From positions 1 through 47,621 of the forward strand of contig MTOQ01000039.1 of NCBI GenBank assembly GCA_002011735.1: DNA of 47,621 nt, in the 5' to 3' direction. A model generated the notes under the pieces. That model did no database searches. It saw only the letters and a list, made by a program, of their open reading frames with translations, and had not been told where the DNA came from. The stretch's first letter is position 1; each line of letters begins with the position of its first letter. Positions 38,819 to 47,621 of this stretch are shown piece by piece. A program made the position numbers and the translations under genes. Source of the DNA: Nitrospirae bacterium JdFR-81. Its GTDB lineage: Bacteria > Nitrospirota > Thermodesulfovibrionia > UBA6902.

Positions 38819-39466
38819 ATGTTAAAGGTAAACGAGATATTCAAGAGTATCCAGGGCGAGTCAACATATGCAGGTCTTCCATGCACCTTCGTGAGGCTTG
38901 CAGGCTGCAACCTGAGATGCACCTACTGTGATACCAATTATGCCTATTACCATGGAGAGGAGCTGTCCGACGAGGAGATAATATCCAAGATAGAAGAGTA
39001 TGGGGCGAGGCTGATTGAATTCACAGGTGGTGAACCGCTGCTTCAGGAGGAGACACCTGCACTTATAACCCGCCTCCTGGATAGAGGATACAGGGTGCTC
39101 ATAGAGACCAATGGCTCGATATGCATAGGCTGTCTTGATAAGCGTCTCACTATTATAATGGATTACAAAACCCCTGGCAGTGGCATGAGCGGGCGGATGA
39201 ATGAAAAGAATTTTCAGTTTTTGAAGGAGACGGATCAGATAAAGTTCGTCCTCATGAACAGGGATGACTATGAGTGGGCAAAGGCCCTCATCATTAAAAA
39301 CGACCTCATTGAGAAGTTTGGCGATAACATCCTGCTGTCTCCTGCCTATGGTGAACTATCACCAAGAGACCTTGTAACATGGATATTGCGTGACAACCTC
39401 CAGGTAAGGGTTCAACTCCAGATCCATAAATACATATGGGCCCCTGATGAGAGGGAAGGGATCTGA
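38819..39466 (+). CDS. queE: 7-carboxy-7-deazaguanine synthase QueE
   Basis: Radical-SAM enzyme converting 6-carboxytetrahydropterin (the QueD product) to 7-carboxy-7-deazaguanine. 215 residues with the cluster cysteines C30, C34, C37 (GCNLRCTYC). FKSIQGESTYAGLPCTFVRL at the N-terminus and EFTGGEPLLQ are QueE signatures; the C-terminal VQLQIHKYIWAP matches the family end. With queD at 15319 it supports queuosine synthesis. Confidence 0.94.
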   Translation: MLKVNEIFKSIQGESTYAGLPCTFVRLAGCNLRCTYCDTNYAYYHGEELSDEEIISKIEEYGARLIEFTGGEPLLQEETPALITRLLDRGYRVLIETNGSICIGCLDKRLTIIMDYKTPGSGMSGRMNEKNFQFLKETDQIKFVLMNRDDYEWAKALIIKNDLIEKFGDNILLSPAYGELSPRDLVTWILRDNLQVRVQLQIHKYIWAPDEREGI

Positions 39467-39484
39467 TGGTAGGCCTGATCGAGT

Positions 39485-40669
39485 GTGGAGTGGATTAAAG
39501 AGGAGATCAAGAGACTCGAAGAGGAAGGACTCCTTAGGAAGCCTGTCTGTGTTGAATCATCCCATGGTGGCAGGATAATCATCAATGGTTCAGAGTTCAT
39601 AAATTTCTCTTCAAACGACTATCTGGGTCTATCCAGACATCCAGAGATAGTGCACTCAGCAGTAGAGGCACTGAACAGGTATGGGCTCGGCTCAGGGGCA
39701 TCAAGGCTCCTGAGCGGGACATATGAAGCACACAGGAGGCTTGAGGAACGGATTGCCGAATTCAAGGGCACAGAGACCTCCCTTGTCTTTAATACGGGCT
39801 ATGCAGCAAATACAGGTATAATTCCTGCAATAGCAGGAGATGATACCCTGATCTTCAGTGATGAACTCAATCATGCAAGTATTATTGATGGGATAAGACT
39901 CTCAAGGGCAGGAAAACGGATTTACAGGCATAGAGACATGGATCACCTTGAGACACTACTCAGGGAGAGCATGAATGCCCATATCAAAAAACGGCTGATC
40001 GTTACTGACACCGTCTTCAGCATGGATGGAGATATTGCCCCTTTAAAAGACCTTGTCTTTTTAAGTGAAAAATACAATGCCCTGTTGATGATAGATGATG
40101 CACATGCAACAGGTGTGCTGGGAGAGACAGGAAGGGGAGGGCTCGAACACTTTGGGATCACATCAGATCGGATTATTCAGATGGGCACGATGAGTAAGGC
40201 CCTTGGATGTTATGGGGCCTTTATAGCATGTTCAAAGGATTTAATAAATCTTCTTATCAATAAGGCAAGGAGTTTTATTTACTCGACCTCCCTGCCTCCT
40301 GTAGTGGTAGAGGCATGTATAAAGGCATTTGATATAATCGAGTTTCAATCTCATGGCTTGAGAAAAAGACTATGGGACAATAGAAATCGACTCTATCAGG
40401 GGGTCAGAGATCTTGGTTATGATACCCTTGGTTCAGAGACCCCCATCATTCCGATCCTTGCTGGAGATGTGAAGGCTGCATTGAATATTGCGCAATACCT
40501 TTATAAGAATAAAATATTTGCACCCGCAATCCGCCCACCCACGGTTCCTCAAGGAAGATGCAGGATAAGATTCTCTGTATCAGCATTACACAGTGAGGAG
40601 GAGGTAGACACGGTATTGAGATGTCTGAGGGATGGCATTGTAAACACAAGCGGTGTAGAAGATTGTTGA
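39485..40669 (+). CDS. bioF: 8-amino-7-oxononanoate synthase BioF
   Basis: PLP enzyme joining pimeloyl-CoA/ACP with alanine, first committed ring step of biotin synthesis. 394 residues; PLP lysine K238 in TMSKALGCYGAF; INFSSNDYLGLS, GSGASRLLSGT and LMIDDAHATGVLG are family motifs. The start is GTG 39485 with only a weak SD. It lies 18 nt after queE. SNDYLGL and the chain length favour BioF over the related glycine C-acetyltransferase, and bioD downstream supports this. Confidence 0.92.
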   Translation: MEWIKEEIKRLEEEGLLRKPVCVESSHGGRIIINGSEFINFSSNDYLGLSRHPEIVHSAVEALNRYGLGSGASRLLSGTYEAHRRLEERIAEFKGTETSLVFNTGYAANTGIIPAIAGDDTLIFSDELNHASIIDGIRLSRAGKRIYRHRDMDHLETLLRESMNAHIKKRLIVTDTVFSMDGDIAPLKDLVFLSEKYNALLMIDDAHATGVLGETGRGGLEHFGITSDRIIQMGTMSKALGCYGAFIACSKDLINLLINKARSFIYSTSLPPVVVEACIKAFDIIEFQSHGLRKRLWDNRNRLYQGVRDLGYDTLGSETPIIPILAGDVKAALNIAQYLYKNKIFAPAIRPPTVPQGRCRIRFSVSALHSEEEVDTVLRCLRDGIVNTSGVEDC

Positions 40670-40689
40670 GATAACGATATGGGTTGTCA

Positions 40690-41010
40690 ATGAGAGGCCT
40701 TATCTGGCTCTTGCCTGTGATTAGTGCCGGAATTGTAGCAGGATGTCTGGTATATTGCCGTTTCTTGTGGACACCCCATCCCATGGGGCTTGGGGATCCT
40801 GATTGCAGTATTATATGCTGGCTCTTCTGCAGGACAATGGATCTTCTGTGGTTTTATATGGGGATATTATTTTCTTCAATATCCATACTTGCGGGCATAA
40901 TGCTACGATACAATAATAAGTATGCGAGATTGATAACCCTGATAGCAGGGATATTACTCATCCCAACAGGATTGTTAAACTTTATTGCGTATTTTTATGT
41001 AAGACAATAG
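40690..41010 (+). CDS. Small membrane protein of unknown function in the biotin cluster
   Basis: 106 residues from ATG 40690 (tracked start TTG is 6 nt earlier). Three predicted membrane helices (about 2-22, 50-72, 80-103). Cys-rich stretch DCSIICWLFC between helices 1 and 2. No family recognised. Placed between bioF and the fabG-like gene, 6 nt before the latter, so probably cotranscribed with the biotin genes. A clear SD is not visible, so the start is uncertain. Confidence 0.6.
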   Translation: MRGLIWLLPVISAGIVAGCLVYCRFLWTPHPMGLGDPDCSIICWLFCRTMDLLWFYMGILFSSISILAGIMLRYNNKYARLITLIAGILLIPTGLLNFIAYFYVRQ

Positions 41011-41016
41011 ATAAAA

Positions 41017-42401
<1,385 letters not shown>

Positions 42402-42403
42402 TT

Positions 42404-42709
42404 TTATTTATTACGAAGCATGTTGAGAAGGGCTATCGAGAATTGATAATCTGCCCCCTCCTCTTCCTTGACCTTCTGATAAAAATCACACAACTGGCAG
42501 TTCTCATACTTCTGGGCGAATGAGCCCTGTATCTTCCCGCCACACATACTGCCTGCCACTACCCAGCATGCCCTGCCCGCGTTTTTCCCTCCGTGAACCC
42601 CATCAAGCCTCTTTTCTGTTACAGTGGGGCATACCCCGAACTCATCGACCTTTGCGCCACCCTCTTCCCTGCCGCATTTTTTGAATTCCCAGCAATTCAG
42701 TTTTCCCAT
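42404..42709 (-). CDS. Two-CW domain Cys-rich protein
   Basis: 101 residues, no signal peptide. Cysteines occur in NCWEFKKCG, FGVCPT, RACWVVAGSMCGG and NCQLCDFY: two Cys-Trp motifs and eight cysteines in all, as in proteins called two-CW domain-containing. Similar modules occur alone or attached to sensor domains in anaerobes and probably bind a metal or cluster. GGAGG is placed before the ATG. Divergent from lipA. Confidence 0.8.
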   Translation of the reverse strand: MGKLNCWEFKKCGREEGGAKVDEFGVCPTVTEKRLDGVHGGKNAGRACWVVAGSMCGGKIQGSFAQKYENCQLCDFYQKVKEEEGADYQFSIALLNMLRNK

Positions 42710-42779
42710 TCGTCCTCCTTTCTATCAGAAAGAGTGAAAAGTAGCATCTATTATAAAAAAACAATCCATTTTTTTCTAT

Positions 42780-42809
42780 TTGACTAAGGCCTTTTAAATC
42801 GGTTATTTT
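42780..42809 (+). promoter_or_regulatory. Possible lipA promoter abutting the ATG
   Basis: TTGACT (42780-42785), 18-nt spacer, TATTTT (42804-42809), then 7 nt to the ATG at 42817. No SD is seen, so a leaderless transcript is likely. Confidence 0.4.
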
Positions 42810-42816
42810 TATCACT

Positions 42817-43662
42817 ATGTACCACCCTGAATGGATCAAGTCAAGCCTTAAAGGGACACATGATACAAAGAAGATACTGAGAGATCACGGGCTTTCAACC
42901 GTTTGCGAGGAGGCCAGGTGTCCCAATCAGGGCCACTGTTTCTCCAGGGGAACGGCAACATTTATGATACTCGGTGACATCTGCACAAGGGCTTGTTCCT
43001 TCTGTGCCGTTAGGTCAGGTGTGCCATCGCCCCCTGAGGATGATGAGCCTGACAGGATTGTGGATGCCGTTTTATCCCTTGGCCTGAAGTTTGTGGTTAT
43101 TACCTCTGTCACACGGGATGATCTGCCTGATGGTGGGGCAGGCCATTTTGCAAGGACGATAAAGGCGTTAAAGAGGAGGGTCAGGGATATAAAGATTGAG
43201 GTGCTTACGCCTGACTTCAGGGGTGATCGTAAGGCCCTAATGACCGTGCTCGATGCATCACCAGATGTCTTCAATCATAACATGGAGACGGTGCCAAGGT
43301 TGTATCCTGTTGTGAGACCCCAGGCGAGTTACACGGTCTCACTGGACATGCTTGAGACGGCAAAGAGGCTCTATCCATGGATAAAGACAAAATCAGGCCT
43401 GATGGTTGGCCTTGGAGAGACAGAGGATGAACTTTATGGGGTGATGCGCGACCTGAGAAGGGCAGGGTGTGATTTTCTGACCATCGGACAGTATCTCCAA
43501 CCACGGAGGAGCAATCTTAAGGTGGTGGAGTATATAAGGCCCGAGGTCTTTGAGAGGTTCAGGATCAGGGCACTTGAGATGGGTTTCAGGGCCGTGGTCT
43601 CTGCTCCCCTTGCCCGTAGCTCAATGAATGCAGAGGCGCTGTATGATAATGCCCGGAATTGA
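42817..43662 (+). CDS. lipA: Lipoyl synthase LipA
   Basis: Radical-SAM enzyme inserting two sulfurs into octanoyl-protein. 281 residues. The sacrificial auxiliary cluster cysteines are C30, C35, C41 (CEEARCPNQGHC), the radical-SAM cysteines C56, C60, C63 (CTRACSFC), and the C-terminal RSS motif that binds the auxiliary cluster is present (ARSSMNAE). VTSVTRDDLPDGGA and HNMETVPRLY are conserved. lipB is not adjacent. Confidence 0.96.
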   Translation: MYHPEWIKSSLKGTHDTKKILRDHGLSTVCEEARCPNQGHCFSRGTATFMILGDICTRACSFCAVRSGVPSPPEDDEPDRIVDAVLSLGLKFVVITSVTRDDLPDGGAGHFARTIKALKRRVRDIKIEVLTPDFRGDRKALMTVLDASPDVFNHNMETVPRLYPVVRPQASYTVSLDMLETAKRLYPWIKTKSGLMVGLGETEDELYGVMRDLRRAGCDFLTIGQYLQPRRSNLKVVEYIRPEVFERFRIRALEMGFRAVVSAPLARSSMNAEALYDNARN

Positions 43663-43680
43663 GAAGGGAGTAGTGGGTGT

Positions 43681-44859
43681 ATGCACGAATTTAAGAGGAT
43701 AAAGAGGCTGCCACCATATGTCTTTGCCATCGTTAATCAGCTAAAGATGGAGGCGCGGAGGAGGGGTGAGGACATTATTGATTTGGGGATGGGGAACCCG
43801 GACCTCCCCACTCCGAGACATATAGTGGATAAGCTCATCGAGGCTGCACAGAATCCAAAGAATCACAGGTATTCTGCATCAAGGGGTATTACTCAGTTGA
43901 GGCTCGCTATATGTGAATGGTATAAGAGGCGGTTCGATGTTGACCTTGATCATGATACAGAGGCCGTGGTGACGATAGGGTCCAAGGAAGGGTTATCTCA
44001 TCTCGCATACGCCATGGTTGAACCAGGCGACCTGATCCTCACGCCAGCCCCTGCATACCCTATCCACCCCTATAGCTTCATCCTTGCAGGTGGTGATGTC
44101 AGGAGCATTCCCATACAGAAGGATGTCGATTTCTTCAAGGGGGTTGAGGATGCCTTCAGGTCAGCATGGCCAAAGCCAAAGGTGCTTTTGATAAACTTCC
44201 CCCATAACCCCACCACTACATGCACCGAGCTCTCCTTCTTCCAGCAGGTGGTTGACTTTGCAAAGGAGAACAATATAATCGTGATACATGACTTTGCCTA
44301 TGCAGACCTCACATTTGATGGTTATAAGGCGCCGAGTTTTCTGCAGGCAAAGGGGGCAAAGGATGTGGGTGTGGAGTTCTTCTCCCTCACAAAGAGCTAT
44401 TCCATGGCAGGCTGGAGGGTCGGATTCTGTGTGGGTAACAGGGAGCTTGTTGGTGCACTCACCAATATAAAGAGCTATCTTGACTACGGGATGTTTCAGC
44501 CCATTCAGATCGCCAGTATCATAGCACTGAGGGGGCCACAGGATTGTGTTGAGGAGATAAGGAGGGTGTATGAGAGCAGGAGGAATGTGCTTATAAAGGG
44601 CCTGAAGAACGCTGGATGGCATATTGAGCCTCCAAAGGCAACCATGTTTGTATGGGCCGAGATCCCTGAGCCGTTCAAGAAGATGGGCTCCATAGAGTTT
44701 GCAAAGTTCCTGCTCAAGGAGGCAAAGGTTGCAGTGTCTCCCGGCATTGGTTTTGGTGATGCAGGTGAGGGTTTTGTCCGCTTTGCACTTGTTGAGAATG
44801 AACACCGTATAAGGCAGGCAACGAGGGGGATAAAGAGGGCGCTGAACCTGGGGGCATGA
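43681..44859 (+). CDS. Class I/II aminotransferase, AlaC-like
   Basis: 392 residues; PLP lysine K238 in [34 protein letters not shown] and the C-terminal [19 protein letters not shown] match alanine/glutamate-pyruvate aminotransferases of the AlaC group. Related enzymes (LL-diaminopimelate or aspartate aminotransferases) are alternatives, but the YAMVEPGD and [11 protein letters not shown] motifs favour AlaC. It follows lipA after 18 nt. Confidence 0.85.
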   Translation: MHEFKRIKRLPPYVFAIVNQLKMEARRRGEDIIDLGMGNPDLPTPRHIVDKLIEAAQNPKNHRYSASRGITQLRLAICEWYKRRFDVDLDHDTEAVVTIGSKEGLSHLAYAMVEPGDLILTPAPAYPIHPYSFILAGGDVRSIPIQKDVDFFKGVEDAFRSAWPKPKVLLINFPHNPTTTCTELSFFQQVVDFAKENNIIVIHDFAYADLTFDGYKAPSFLQAKGAKDVGVEFFSLTKSYSMAGWRVGFCVGNRELVGALTNIKSYLDYGMFQPIQIASIIALRGPQDCVEEIRRVYESRRNVLIKGLKNAGWHIEPPKATMFVWAEIPEPFKKMGSIEFAKFLLKEAKVAVSPGIGFGDAGEGFVRFALVENEHRIRQATRGIKRALNLGA

Positions 44860-44866
44860 TGTTGGT

Positions 44867-46164
44867 TTATTCTATATCTGTCTCCCTTATGGCCTCTTTA
44901 AACGCATTCACCACCTCTGGATCGAACTGAGAGCCTGAGTTTGCCTCTATCTCTGCAATCGCCATCTCAAAGCTGAGGGTATCCTTATATGAGTGTTTAC
45001 TTGTGAGGACGTCGAACACCTCTGCCACAAATAGTATGCGGGCGCCAAGGGGTATCTCTTTACCCCTCTTGCCCGATGGATAGCCCTTTCCGTCGTATCG
45101 CTCGTGGTGGTTTAAGACTATCGTGGCTGCATCATGCCACCTGGATATCGGCTTGATCATCTCATATCCCAGTTGAGGATGCTGTATGAATCTCTCCTTC
45201 TCCCAGGGCTCCTTCTTCTCCTCATGCACATTAATACTCAAGAACCCAACATCATGGAGGAGCGAGGCATGGTACAGCGTCTTCAACTCTTTCTCGGTGA
45301 GGCCCATCTTCTTCCCTATCAGATTTGCATACTTTGCCACCCTTCTTACATGCCCCTTTTTATCAGGTATATGAGAGTCCTGGGCATTAACCAGTATCTC
45401 GGTTATATGGATCATGTCCCTCTTCTGTTCCTCGTACAGGTTGTTTTGCGCAATTGCTATGGCTGCCTGGTCAGCGAGGCTTACGAGGATCCTTTCGTCA
45501 TCATCTGTAAAACCATCTCCCTTCTTGTTTAACAGTTCTATAACACCGATAACCCTCTGCTCATGCACAAGGGGGACACAGAGGACAGACCTGGTCGCCC
45601 TGTCCCTTATCCTGTCCATCTCAGGGCTGTATCTGCTGTCACCTCTGACATCGTTTATCCTGAGGGGCTGTCCTGTATCAAGGACCCATCCTGAAAAACC
45701 CTCACCCCGCTTTACGAATCTGTCTTCCAGTATGGTGGTTCCCTCTCCACCTGCCACCTTATATCTCAGATTACCATCTTCATCACACAGCAGGAGGAAT
45801 CCGCTCTCGGCAGAATTGAGATTGATGGCAGACTCAACGATATCTTTAAGCAGGATATCAGGATATGTGGTTGCCCTGAGGTGCTTTGTGATGTTCACAA
45901 GGCCATTGAGTTTTTCATAGACCTCCTGGAGTGTCGCGATGGAGGAGTTTGTTGTCCTTGTCAGGAGAAAGAGGCCAAGGACGGAGATTATACCGCCAAT
46001 AATAGCAATGTAAAGATATATGGGGGCATTTCAAGATATGGATAGACATATTTAAGGGTTATATATACAAGCAGGAAGAGGGGTATTATAGAGGAGACAA
46101 AAAAGGATATCTTTACATAGCGTTTTATCTCTTCAAAGGATGCACGTGTCTTTAATATTTTCAT
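44867..46164 (-). pseudogene. GAF/HD-GYP protein gene with N-terminal frameshift
   Basis: The tracked ORF (44867-45898) covers a GAF domain (about 20-160) and an HD-GYP domain (HDVGFL; HHERYDGKGYP). The same frame continues upstream as a membrane helix and linker (IAIIGGIISVLGLFLLTRTTNSS, YEKLNGLVNITKHL). Another frame from ATG 46164 gives MKILKTRASFEEIKRYV and a first helix ending YVYPYLE. Both match the neighbouring paralog in order. The join needs one extra base near 46023-46037, where GGGGG and TTT homopolymers lie, so one base has been lost there or in the assembly. If repaired, the protein has two membrane helices, GAF and HD-GYP. The downstream part could still be expressed from an internal start. 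Confidence 0.7.
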
Positions 46165-46165
46165 T

Positions 46166-47458
46166 TTATTCGGTCATTATATCTGTCTCACTTATTGATG
46201 ATTTAAACGCATTCACCACCTCTGGATCGAACTGAGAGCCTGAGTTTGCCTCTATCTCTGCAATCGCCATCTCAAAGCTGAGGGTATCCTTATATGACCT
46301 CTTACTCGTGAGTACGTCAAAGGTGTCTGCAACAAATATGATCCTTGATCCAAGGGGTATCTCCTCCCCCTTTTTACCTGATGGATAGCCCCTTCCATCG
46401 TATCTTTCATGATGATACAGTATCCATTCTGCCACGTCACTCCACAGCGATATAGGCTTGATCATTTCATAGCCAAGCCTTGGATGTTGGAAGATTCTCT
46501 CCCTCTGGCCCTGTTCCTCCACGGGTATCCTCAGGAATCCGATGTCATGAAACAGGCATGCATAGTACAGGGTCTTCATGAAGTCCTCACCGAGCCCCAT
46601 CTTCCTTGCTATGAGGTTCGCATACCTTGCAACCCTCCTGGCATGGCCTTTCTTGATCTTGCTGTAACCATCCTGGGCACTTATGAGTATCTCGGTGATG
46701 TGGATCAGATCGCTCTGTCGCGTCTCGAGCTCCCTGCTCTGGGAGATGGATATGGCTGCCTGATCGGCAAGGCTGTGGAGGAGCCTTTCATCCTCTCTTG
46801 TAAAGACATCCCCCTTTTTGTTTAAGAGCTCTATCACACCTATAACCTTCTTGCTGTATATAAGTGGCACACACAGGGCCGAATTAATTACAATGCCCAT
46901 CTCCCTGCCACTGTTCTCATCCACCTTATTTATTAATAATGGTCTCGCGGTCTTTGCAACCTGACCTGCAAAACCAGAGCCAACCTTTATCGTCCTGTCC
47001 TTCAGTATCTCTGCATCCTTGCCTGTTACCACCTTGTATACAAGGTGTTCTTCATCCTTAAAGAGTAACAGTGAGCCTGTCTCTGCGTATATTAGATCGG
47101 TTGCAGATCTGATGATGTTCTCAAGGAGCAGGTCAAGGTACGGGGTCTCCCTGAACTGTTTCGTTATCTCCAGAAGACTGTTCAATTTTCTGTGGAGCGT
47201 CTGCAGGGCAAATATGGATTTGTTCGTGGTCTGCACAGAGAGTGATAGGCCGAGCACTGATAATACCACAGCAAGAAAGAGGAGTATACCTATATGTAAC
47301 GGGAGCGCTGATAGATCGCCACCGGTGACAAGAGGTAGGATGTATTTTACAGATAGATAAACAAGGAGTCCAAGTGGTATGATCGAGGCAACGAAGTATG
47401 AGACCTTGATATTACGCCGTATACTTTCAAAAAAAGGACTACCTACAGTATCATCCAT
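46166..47458 (-). CDS. Membrane GAF/HD-GYP domain protein (c-di-GMP phosphodiesterase family)
   Basis: 430 residues: two membrane helices (about 20-42, 55-75), short helical linker, GAF domain (about 95-250; ETGSLLLF, ALCVPLIYSKKVIGVIELLNKKGDVF) and HD-GYP domain (about 255-425; FHDIGFLRI, YHHERYDGRGYP, FVADTFDVLTSKRSYKD). HD-GYP enzymes degrade c-di-GMP, but the usual HDxGK lysine is replaced by Phe in both tandem copies, so activity is uncertain. The stop is 1 nt from the ATG of the downstream paralog. No SD, with a promoter ending 6 nt before the ATG. Confidence 0.88.
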   Translation of the reverse strand: MDDTVGSPFFESIRRNIKVSYFVASIIPLGLLVYLSVKYILPLVTGGDLSALPLHIGILLFLAVVLSVLGLSLSVQTTNKSIFALQTLHRKLNSLLEITKQFRETPYLDLLLENIIRSATDLIYAETGSLLLFKDEEHLVYKVVTGKDAEILKDRTIKVGSGFAGQVAKTARPLLINKVDENSGREMGIVINSALCVPLIYSKKVIGVIELLNKKGDVFTREDERLLHSLADQAAISISQSRELETRQSDLIHITEILISAQDGYSKIKKGHARRVARYANLIARKMGLGEDFMKTLYYACLFHDIGFLRIPVEEQGQRERIFQHPRLGYEMIKPISLWSDVAEWILYHHERYDGRGYPSGKKGEEIPLGSRIIFVADTFDVLTSKRSYKDTLSFEMAIAEIEANSGSQFDPEVVNAFKSSISETDIMTE

Positions 47459-47464
47459 TGATTA

Positions 47465-47493
47465 ATTCTACAAATCCATAACTGTTTCGTCAA
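47465..47493 (-). promoter_or_regulatory. Sigma-70 promoter abutting the HD-GYP ATG
   Basis: Minus strand TTGACG (47493-47488), 17-nt spacer, TAGAAT (47470-47465), then 6 nt to the ATG at 47458. The best of the promoters that end next to an SD-less start in this window, together with the one at 16147-16175. Confidence 0.55.
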
Positions 47494-47570
47494 CCAGAAT
47501 CTCTTCCCCAAATTACTCCTCCGGTAGCGTAAAATATTTTGTGTAAAAATCTTGAGAAATATAAAAATAG

Positions 47571-47621
47571 GGTGTATCCTCCATTGATTAAAAAACAAAA
47601 TTTAAAGAAAGGAGGTACACC
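47571..47621 (+). promoter_or_regulatory. Hairpin sequestering a Shine-Dalgarno at the window edge
   Basis: GGTGTATCCTCC (47571-47582) pairs with GGAGGTACACC (47611-47621) as an 11-bp stem with one bulged T and a 28-nt A-rich loop. The 3' arm contains the strong SD AAGGAGGT of a gene that must start just beyond the window on the plus strand. Folding would hide that SD, so translation may depend on opening the stem. Confidence 0.6.

Noticed and set aside
46010-46040. Programmed -1 frameshift in the HD-GYP gene
   Set aside because: The sequence at the junction is not a good X XXY YYZ slippery heptamer and no downstream structure stands out; a lost base is simpler.

Overview
The window reads as a moderately dense chromosomal segment from a diderm (outer-membrane) bacterium. 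KDO activation (kdsB), a PilY1-type type IV pilus cluster, a stand-alone GspG and an NtrY/NtrX-like pair all point to an LPS-bearing, piliated cell. Heavy AGG (Arg) and ATA (Ile) codon use, the rplM-rpsI-argC-argJ order, the nikR-nikMN-nikQ-nikO island and the DUF4390-kinase-regulator set fit Nitrospirota (Thermodesulfovibrionia-like) or a related deltaproteobacterial lineage. This placement is inference; no taxonomic search was possible.

Layout. 1-913 is the 3' third of a 23S rRNA gene, closed by a terminator with no 5S gene before it. rpoD follows. A minus-strand block (2465-7024) holds a LysM protein, argJ, argC, rpsI, rplM and, upstream of rplM, an unannotated 55-codon gene with two CxxC motifs and an in-frame TGA followed by a bSECIS-like hairpin: a candidate selenoprotein. 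7110-10063 holds a PAS-GGDEF diguanylate cyclase, hisA and hisF. hisA and hisF are split by a decayed four-helix-bundle (23S intervening-sequence type) gene flanked by inverted arrays of a 7-bp repeat. Similar 7-bp arrays abut the start codons of argC and of the sigma-54 regulator. 10127-15693 carries a PP-loop ATPase, kdsB, pyrG, eno, ftsB and queD. 15700-25783 is the type IV pilus/pseudopilin region: a divergent pilin, then pilV-pilW-pilX-pilY1-fimT-lipoprotein from a clear sigma-54 promoter, then gspG. 25785-29964 (minus) is an NtrX-like activator, an NtrY-like kinase and a DUF4390 protein.

30047-38784 holds an adenosine-specific kinase, a MidA-type methyltransferase, and the nickel island: nikR with a GTGTTAC-N13-GTAACAC operator over its -10 box, nikMN, nikQ, nikO, a small protein with an i,i+4 histidine ladder, and pmbA. 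A PGPGW membrane protein and a slipin/NfeD pair follow. 38819-44859 holds queE, a biotin block (bioF, small membrane protein, fabG-like, bioD), a two-CW protein, lipA and an alaC-like aminotransferase. The right end (minus) has two tandem GAF/HD-GYP genes, the second frameshifted near its N-terminus. The last 51 bases form a hairpin that would bury the ribosome-binding site of a gene lying just outside.

The most promising observations are the candidate selenoprotein, the heptamer-bounded four-helix-bundle cassette and its solo relatives at start codons, the histidine-ladder protein in the nickel operon, a recurring promoter layout in which the -10 box sits 5-7 nt from an SD-less ATG (probable leaderless mRNAs), and the SD-sequestering hairpin at the right edge.
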